DNA from: Neptunomonas marina
Lineage (GTDB): Bacteria; Pseudomonadota; Gammaproteobacteria; Pseudomonadales; Balneatricaceae
Direction of reading: 5' to 3'
NCBI RefSeq assembly: GCF_004005935.1
Contig: NZ_SACQ01000012.1
Location: 1-53,291, forward strand
Length of the DNA stretch: 53,291 nt
Shown: positions 48,660 to 53,291 of the stretch, piece after piece
Layout: each line of letters opens with the position of its first letter
Position numbering within the stretch: the first letter of the stretch is position 1
Notes under the pieces: generated by a model
The model's input: the letters and a program-made list of their open reading frames with translations, nothing else
Told to the model about the DNA's origin: nothing
The model's database searches: none
Program-made: the position numbers and the translations under genes

Positions 48660-48992
48660 ATGTCTGGATCTATGGTCTTTACCGATGCAGCTGCGACAAA
48701 AGTAAAAAGCCTAATTGAGGAAGAGGAAAACGATCAACTGAAGCTGCGTGTGTTTATCACAGGCGGTGGATGTGCGGGATTCTCTTACGGCTTTACTTTT
48801 GATGAGGCCGCAGCAGAGGACGATACGCAGATCGAGAATATGGGCGTAACGATGCTGGTGGATCCTATGAGCTACCAGTATCTTGAAGGCGCGGAGGTTG
48901 ATTACACGGAAGGGCTGCAAGGCTCTCAGTTCAAAATTAACAACCCCAATGCAACGACCACGTGTGGTTGCGGCTCTTCATTCTCAATCTGA
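48660..48992 (+). CDS. erpA: Iron-sulfur cluster insertion protein ErpA
   Basis: ErpA is an A-type carrier that delivers Fe-S clusters to target proteins such as isoprenoid enzymes. The 110-residue protein has the three cluster-binding cysteines at 37 (GGGCAGF), 102 and 104 ([10 protein letters not shown]). Length is normal. An IscR-type site overlaps its promoter and a terminator follows the stop. The erpA-anmK-peptidase-tyrS order is that of Pseudomonas. Confidence 0.96.
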   Translation: MSGSMVFTDAAATKVKSLIEEEENDQLKLRVFITGGGCAGFSYGFTFDEAAAEDDTQIENMGVTMLVDPMSYQYLEGAEVDYTEGLQGSQFKINNPNATTTCGCGSSFSI

Positions 48993-48996
48993 TCGC

Positions 48997-49026
48997 AAAA
49001 GGCAGCTTATTAAGCTGCCTTTTTTA
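48997..49026. terminator. Bidirectional terminator between erpA and anmK
   Basis: AAAAGGCAGCTTA and TAAGCTGCCTTTTTT form a near-perfect stem between convergent genes, with A and T runs on the two sides. Confidence 0.92.
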
Positions 49027-49055
49027 TGCCTCCCAGTTTCCCTCTATCAATTACG

Positions 49056-50174
49056 TCAGCGAAAAGCGGGGTAGACCCCTCCTAGCAGCGTAGCTTGCGA
49101 TGCGCCTGTCACCGCAGGGCAGTTGCCACTTAATTGCTGCAAGTTACGATAAGCCAGCCAAGCGAATGCGGCTGCTTCGACCCAGTCTGGTGATAAGCCC
49201 AGTGCGTGGGTATCTGCGATAAGGCGAGGTTGAATGTGCGCTTCTAACCGTGACATAAGATGCGTGTTATGTGCGCCTCCACCACAAACATATAGCTCAA
49301 CCTCATCGAGGTTATGGCGCGCGACTTCGTGTGCAATAGTGATCGCGGTGAGTTCGGCCAGTGTTGCTTGTACATCAGCGGGGGCAACGGGCTGGCCATA
49401 GGTTTCAAGCCTCTCGAGTAACCAATCTAGGTGGAATAATTCACGGCCGGTGCTTTTTGGCGGTGGTTGCTGGAAATACTCAGTGCTAAGCAGCAGCGTG
49501 AGCAGGTCTTGATCGACGCTGCCACTTGCTGCCCACTGGCCCGATGAGTCAAAGCTAAATTGTCTACTGTGGGTTATCCAAGCATCCAGAAGCACATTGC
49601 CAGGCCCCGTATCATAGCCAGTAAGGTTACTGTCTATGTGAGGTGGCAGTAGCGTAATGTTGGCCATGCCGCCGATATTCAGAATGATGCGTGAGCGCTC
49701 GTTTGATGTGAACAATGCTTGATGAAACGCAGGTACGAGCGGGGCGCCCTGTCCTCCAAAGCAGAGGTCGCGCCGGCGAAAATCAGCTACGGTGGTGATA
49801 TTTGTGCGTGCGGCAATGATGTTTGGGTCGCCGATTTGTAATGTAAAACCACGCTCTGGACGGTGGCGAATGGTCTGCCCATGACTGCCAATCGCATGGA
49901 TATCGCTGGCTTTAAGCTGGTGAGTGCGTATAAAGGTGCTGACGCACTCGGCAAAGAGCTCTCCGAGGGCGGTATCAAGCTCGCCTAACCTGTCGATCTC
50001 GTTGTCGCTTGGCTGGGTCAGTGCGAGGATCTGTTTGCGTAGTTGCGCTGGAATAGGGTAGGTCTCGCCAGCGACTAAGCGAAAGTGATCTTCATCAATC
50101 TCTGCAACAGCGACATCGATACCATCTAAGCTCGTCCCGGACATAACGCCAATATAACGTTGGATGGCTGCCAT
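49056..50174 (-). CDS. anmK: Anhydro-N-acetylmuramic acid kinase
   Basis: AnmK opens and phosphorylates 1,6-anhydroMurNAc during cell-wall recycling. The 372-residue protein has GVMSGTSLDGIDVA, IGSHGQTIRHRP, LNIGGMANITLLP, DTGPGNVLLDAW and VCGGGAHNTHLM, all family signatures of the hexokinase-like fold. Its ATG overlaps the upstream peptidase stop by one base (TAATG at 50174), so a cell-wall hydrolase and a recycling kinase are translated together. Confidence 0.97.
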   Translation of the reverse strand: MAAIQRYIGVMSGTSLDGIDVAVAEIDEDHFRLVAGETYPIPAQLRKQILALTQPSDNEIDRLGELDTALGELFAECVSTFIRTHQLKASDIHAIGSHGQTIRHRPERGFTLQIGDPNIIAARTNITTVADFRRRDLCFGGQGAPLVPAFHQALFTSNERSRIILNIGGMANITLLPPHIDSNLTGYDTGPGNVLLDAWITHSRQFSFDSSGQWAASGSVDQDLLTLLLSTEYFQQPPPKSTGRELFHLDWLLERLETYGQPVAPADVQATLAELTAITIAHEVARHNLDEVELYVCGGGAHNTHLMSRLEAHIQPRLIADTHALGLSPDWVEAAAFAWLAYRNLQQLSGNCPAVTGASQATLLGGVYPAFR

Positions 50175-51553
50175 TAGTTATTGCCCGCCTGCGCGTATTG
50201 AGCCGCTGCGAATGTATCTAACTGTTGCAATACGTGAGCGGCTGCGGTTTGGAATCGTGCTTGCTCATCTTTTGGAACAGGCTGAGCGTGCGGGAATTTA
50301 ACCTTCATCGGATTTTTATGTACACCGTTGACGCGAAACTCGTAGTGCAGGTGAGGTCCCGTTGCTAAGCCTGTTTTACCCACATAGCCGATAACCTGCC
50401 CTTGCTTAACCCAGCTGCCTTGTTTCACTTTGCTGCGGAACTTAGACATATGCGCGTAGAGCGTGGTGATATTGCCACCGTGCTTCAAAATGATCACATT
50501 ACCGTAGCCACCCTTCTTGCCGCGAAAGATCACCTTGCCATCTCCTGACGCTTTGATGGGTGTGCCGGTGCGTGCGGCGTAATCGACACCTTTATGAGCG
50601 CGGATTTTGTTTAAGACTGGGTGGCGGCGCGATAAATTAAAGTGCGAACTGATGCGTGCAAAATCGACAGGCATACGTAAAAAGGCTTTACGCATACTCT
50701 GGCCCTCTGGTGTGAAGTAGCTGCTGTTGCCTTCAGCATCGGTGTAACGAATCGCAGTATAGGTTTGATCCTTGTTGATAAACTGTGCGGCAACAATATG
50801 GCCATCGTTGATTTTCTTACCATCCAGATATTGCTCGTTATATAGCACTCGGAATTGGTCGCCTTTACGTAAATCCTGCGAGAAATCGAGATCCCAGCCG
50901 TAAATGGCTGCGAACTTCATAATCATATTTGCGGATAGGCCCGCGGCTTCGGCATCTAAAAACAGAGAGTTTTCGATAGTCCCTTCAACAAAACGCTGCT
51001 GGCTAACCGGCGTGCGCTCTTGTAGACGGACGGAGTAAGTGTTGCTGGCGGGTTGGCGCTCTACAAATATCGTTTTCAATGCGTTGACTTCATAACGCAC
51101 CTTCTGCAGTTCGCCGCCTTCAATCAGAAAACTCAGTGTTTCGCCAGGGTATAGGCGGTTGAGCTCTTTGCCCTCTTCAGTGGCCTTCGCTACGTAGTAA
51201 ACATCGGTTGCGGTGAGGCCTGCCCGTTTGAAGAGCGACGTTAGGTTGTCATTCTTCTCAACTTGATAGGAAACCCAATTCTCTTCAACCACTGGCTCTT
51301 CAGCCAATACGGGAGGCTCAACCGCAACAGGTTGTGCTGTGGCTGGTTGGCTCGCGCTAGTCGGTGATGTGGGTGCTGCAATCACAGTCTCTGCTGCGGG
51401 CAGGTCGAGTGGTATTTGCGCTTTCTTGGCTTCAACGGATTCGGTAGGCAGTAGCAGCAGAGTAATAGCGATGATCGTACTGCAAATAGCGATAGCGGCG
51501 ATATGTACCGAAGGAAAGCGGTTGCGCGGTAATAAGTTTTTCAATGACGGCAT
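50174..51553 (-). CDS. M23 family peptidoglycan endopeptidase (MepM-like)
   Basis: The 459-residue protein has one N-terminal TM segment (about residues 17-37), a Pro/Ala-rich linker, an OapA/LysM-like region (NDNLTSLFKRAGLTATDVYY), and a C-terminal M23 metallopeptidase with zinc ligands in HKGVDYAARTGTPI and GPHLHYEFRVNG. Such enzymes cut peptide cross-links in peptidoglycan to allow expansion. It is coupled to anmK by a one-base overlap and is divergent from tyrS. The anmK-peptidase-tyrS order is conserved in Pseudomonas. Confidence 0.94.
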   Translation of the reverse strand: MPSLKNLLPRNRFPSVHIAAIAICSTIIAITLLLLPTESVEAKKAQIPLDLPAAETVIAAPTSPTSASQPATAQPVAVEPPVLAEEPVVEENWVSYQVEKNDNLTSLFKRAGLTATDVYYVAKATEEGKELNRLYPGETLSFLIEGGELQKVRYEVNALKTIFVERQPASNTYSVRLQERTPVSQQRFVEGTIENSLFLDAEAAGLSANMIMKFAAIYGWDLDFSQDLRKGDQFRVLYNEQYLDGKKINDGHIVAAQFINKDQTYTAIRYTDAEGNSSYFTPEGQSMRKAFLRMPVDFARISSHFNLSRRHPVLNKIRAHKGVDYAARTGTPIKASGDGKVIFRGKKGGYGNVIILKHGGNITTLYAHMSKFRSKVKQGSWVKQGQVIGYVGKTGLATGPHLHYEFRVNGVHKNPMKVKFPHAQPVPKDEQARFQTAAAHVLQQLDTFAAAQYAQAGNN

Positions 51554-51667
51554 CAGTAGACCCTAATGTCGATTTTTAATTAACAAATGAAACGATTTCG
51601 TAAATATACACAAATACGTCATGGTTATCGGCTATTCAAGGAGAAGATAGACATATTCGTTGAATAT

Positions 51668-51696
51668 TTGTTCAATACGCGCGCCGCGTTTAGAAT
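51668..51696 (+). promoter_or_regulatory. tyrS promoter
   Basis: TTGTTC (51668-51673) and TAGAAT (51691-51696) are 17 bases apart, about 48 bases before the tyrS ATG. Each hexamer is a reasonable sigma-70 match. Confidence 0.6.
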
Positions 51697-51743
51697 AGCG
51701 GCGTTTATTAACCATGATATGAATTAAAAGGTATGAGACTTAA

Positions 51744-53045
51744 ATGAGTAAGTTAACACTGTTAGAGGATTTAAAAGCACGTGGCCTAGTTGCACAAATG
51801 ACTAGCGAAGCGGAGTTGGAGCAGCACCTCAATGAAGGCAGTGTAACCCTCTATTGTGGCTTCGACCCTACCGCCGACAGCTTGCATATTGGTAGTCTGG
51901 TACCGTTATTGGCGCTACAGCGCTTTCAGCGTTACGGTCACAAACCACTAGCATTGGTAGGCGGTGCTACAGGCTTAATCGGTGATCCATCTTTCAAAGC
52001 GCAAGAGCGTAAGCTCAATGATGATGAAACCGTTGCAGGCTGGGTCGAAAAACTACGCGCCCAGGTGAGTGCTTTTATCGACTTCGATTGCGGAGCAAAT
52101 AGCGCAGAGGTGGTTAACAACCTCGATTGGACTCGCGGTATGGATATTCTGACGTTCTTACGCGATGTGGGTAAGCACTTCTCTGTTAACCAAATGATTG
52201 CACGAGAGTCAGTTAAGCAACGTATTAATCGTGAAGGTGAAGGAATCTCCTTTACTGAGTTTACTTACTCCATTCTGCAATCATATGACTTCCAAGTGCT
52301 GAACAGCTCGCACAACTGCACATTACAAATCGGTGGTTCTGATCAGTGGGGAAATATCACCGGTGGTACAGAGCTAACGCGCCGTGTTAACGGTAATCGC
52401 GTTTTTGGTCTTACTCTGCCACTGATTACCAAATCAGACGGCACTAAATTTGGTAAAACTGAGTCGGGCACTATTTGGTTGTCGGCAAACAAAACATCGC
52501 CTTACGCGTTCTACCAGTTCTGGCTACAAACGGCAGATGCGGATGTTTACCGTTTCCTTAAGTACTTTACGTTCCTATCTGTCGAAGAAATTGATGAACT
52601 CGAAAAAGCGGACGCAGAACGGGCAGGGCGTCCTGAAGCGCAGGCTGTCTTGGCTCGCGAAGTGACACGACTCGTACATGGCGAAGAAGGTCTTGCTGCA
52701 GCTCAGCGTATTACCGACGCGTTGTTCTCTGGCGATGCGACGAGTTTGTCACAGAATGATTACGAGCAGATCGCTCAAGATGGTCTTCCCTGCTTCCTAT
52801 TAAACGCAGCGGGACAGTTCGAACAGCCGATCACTAGTCTGTTATCTGCTTTTGACTTGGGCACCGGCAAGCAGATTAAAGATGCGTTGCAGCGGGGTGC
52901 TGTCGTCGTCAATGGTGTTGCGTTAGGTCTAGATGATAACTTTAAAGTGAAAGAGACCTTTACCCGAGATAATGCACAGTTTGATAATTACTTTATCGTC
53001 AAAGTTGGTAAGAAGAAGCACTGTATCGTTAAATTAGGCGATTAA
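51744..53045 (+). CDS. tyrS: Tyrosyl-tRNA synthetase
   Basis: TyrS charges tRNA-Tyr. The 433-residue class I enzyme has GFDPTADSLHIGSLVPL, with HIGS as the HIGH motif, LQIGGSDQWGNI for tyrosine binding, and KFGKT as the KMSKS-type loop, like the E. coli enzyme; an S4-like RNA-binding domain ends the protein. The binding site before the ATG is weak (AAAAGG at some distance). It has a strong terminator and lies just before the rRNA promoter, as PA0668 does in P. aeruginosa. Confidence 0.97.
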   Translation: MSKLTLLEDLKARGLVAQMTSEAELEQHLNEGSVTLYCGFDPTADSLHIGSLVPLLALQRFQRYGHKPLALVGGATGLIGDPSFKAQERKLNDDETVAGWVEKLRAQVSAFIDFDCGANSAEVVNNLDWTRGMDILTFLRDVGKHFSVNQMIARESVKQRINREGEGISFTEFTYSILQSYDFQVLNSSHNCTLQIGGSDQWGNITGGTELTRRVNGNRVFGLTLPLITKSDGTKFGKTESGTIWLSANKTSPYAFYQFWLQTADADVYRFLKYFTFLSVEEIDELEKADAERAGRPEAQAVLAREVTRLVHGEEGLAAAQRITDALFSGDATSLSQNDYEQIAQDGLPCFLLNAAGQFEQPITSLLSAFDLGTGKQIKDALQRGAVVVNGVALGLDDNFKVKETFTRDNAQFDNYFIVKVGKKKHCIVKLGD

Positions 53046-53065
53046 GCTTCTTACACTAATACCTA

Positions 53066-53089
53066 AACGCCCCTCCGGGGCGTTTTTTT
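53066..53089 (+). terminator. tyrS terminator
   Basis: AACGCCCC and GGGGCG pair around a TCC-type loop, followed by seven T. It shields the rRNA promoter downstream from tyrS transcription. Confidence 0.92.
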
Positions 53090-53105
53090 GTGTCTGAAGT
53101 GGTTG

Positions 53106-53180
53106 TTTTTTGTTCGGTTTTAAATGGTTTTGTATGTTTTTTAACCGGTTTTGATGTTTTTTTACGTTTTTTATTAAAAA
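53106..53180 (+). promoter_or_regulatory. Phased T/A-tracts upstream of the rRNA promoter
   Basis: Seven T-tracts and one A-tract of 4-7 bases are centred near 53108, 53119, 53129, 53139, 53150, 53160, 53169 and 53178, that is, every 9-11 bases. Helical phasing of this kind predicts strong intrinsic curvature. The tract nearest the -35 also fits an UP element for the polymerase alpha subunit. Confidence 0.7.
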
Positions 53181-53193
53181 GTTGAAATAAGTG

Positions 53194-53221
53194 TTGACGG
53201 CAGAAGGGAGGTCTCTATAAT
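53194..53221 (+). promoter_or_regulatory. rrn: rRNA operon P1-type promoter
   Basis: TTGACG (53194-53199) and TATAAT (53216-53221) are 16 bases apart, the short spacer typical of rrn P1. A C-rich discriminator (ACGCCTCC) follows, as expected for ppGpp/DksA control. The remaining ~60 bases look like an rRNA leader; 16S rRNA lies beyond the window. Position after tyrS matches Pseudomonas. Confidence 0.85.
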
Positions 53222-53291
53222 ACGCCTCCACTCGCTGAGGGAGTCACCGAAAGGACGACAAAGACAACGAGTCATAACGAAGATAACGTGT

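Overview
The window is chromosomal DNA of a gammaproteobacterium. Gene order and protein motifs point to the Oceanospirillales/Pseudomonadales side (for example Neptunomonas, Amphritea or Marinobacterium-like bacteria; this is inference). Three blocks match the Pseudomonas core layout: carAB-greA-yhbY-(rlmE)-ftsH-folP-glmM-tpiA-secG-tRNA-rimP-nusA-infB-rbfA-truB-rpsO-pnp; dksA-gluQ-small ORF-cbrA-cbrB-pcnB-folK-panB-panC; and erpA-anmK-M23 peptidase-tyrS-rrn. No phage, transposase, CRISPR array or plasmid gene was seen.

Layout. 1-127 is the 3' end of a 5S rRNA gene with its terminator. 382-5254 holds carAB and greA. 5290-6244 holds yhbY (minus) and a decayed rlmE. 6309-20687 is a long plus-strand run for cell-wall precursor, folate, protein export and translation genes, with tRNA-Leu(GAG) and initiator tRNA between secG and rimP. 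20835-24734 carries nnrS, two 16S rRNA modification genes and a two-module QueD/PTPS-like protein. 24798-36169 is mostly minus strand: thiolase, pantothenate genes, folK, pcnB, the CbrAB two-component system, gluQ and dksA. 36437-43784 has an aminotransferase, a Rieske protein, a TonB-like protein with a Pro-Gln repeat, a kinase-like protein, PBP1b, a lipoprotein and a membrane protein. 43795-53045 has hemL, thiE, a CLC protein, argC, erpA, anmK, an M23 peptidase and tyrS. The window ends in a strong promoter that looks like the start of a second rRNA operon in the same direction.

Two observations stand out. First, the 460-bp gap between cbrB and pcnB contains, on the minus strand, a cluster of GGTAACA/TGTTACC elements, a well-spaced sigma-54 promoter and a transcript rich in AAN-type triplets. 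This is the architecture of the Pseudomonas CrcZ RNA that sequesters Hfq/Crc in carbon catabolite repression, at the same locus. Second, the apparently empty 700 bp between yhbY and ftsH is a readable fossil of rlmE (23S rRNA Um2552 methyltransferase), with stops, frame changes and a lost catalytic lysine.

Other points of interest are a fused PTPS-like protein whose two halves carry complementary parts of the active site, an IscR-type box over the erpA promoter, eight helically phased T/A-tracts before the rRNA promoter, an initiator tRNA with an apparent U1-U72 mismatch, and a small membrane protein translationally linked to cbrA. All similarity statements come from reading motifs; no database search was run.
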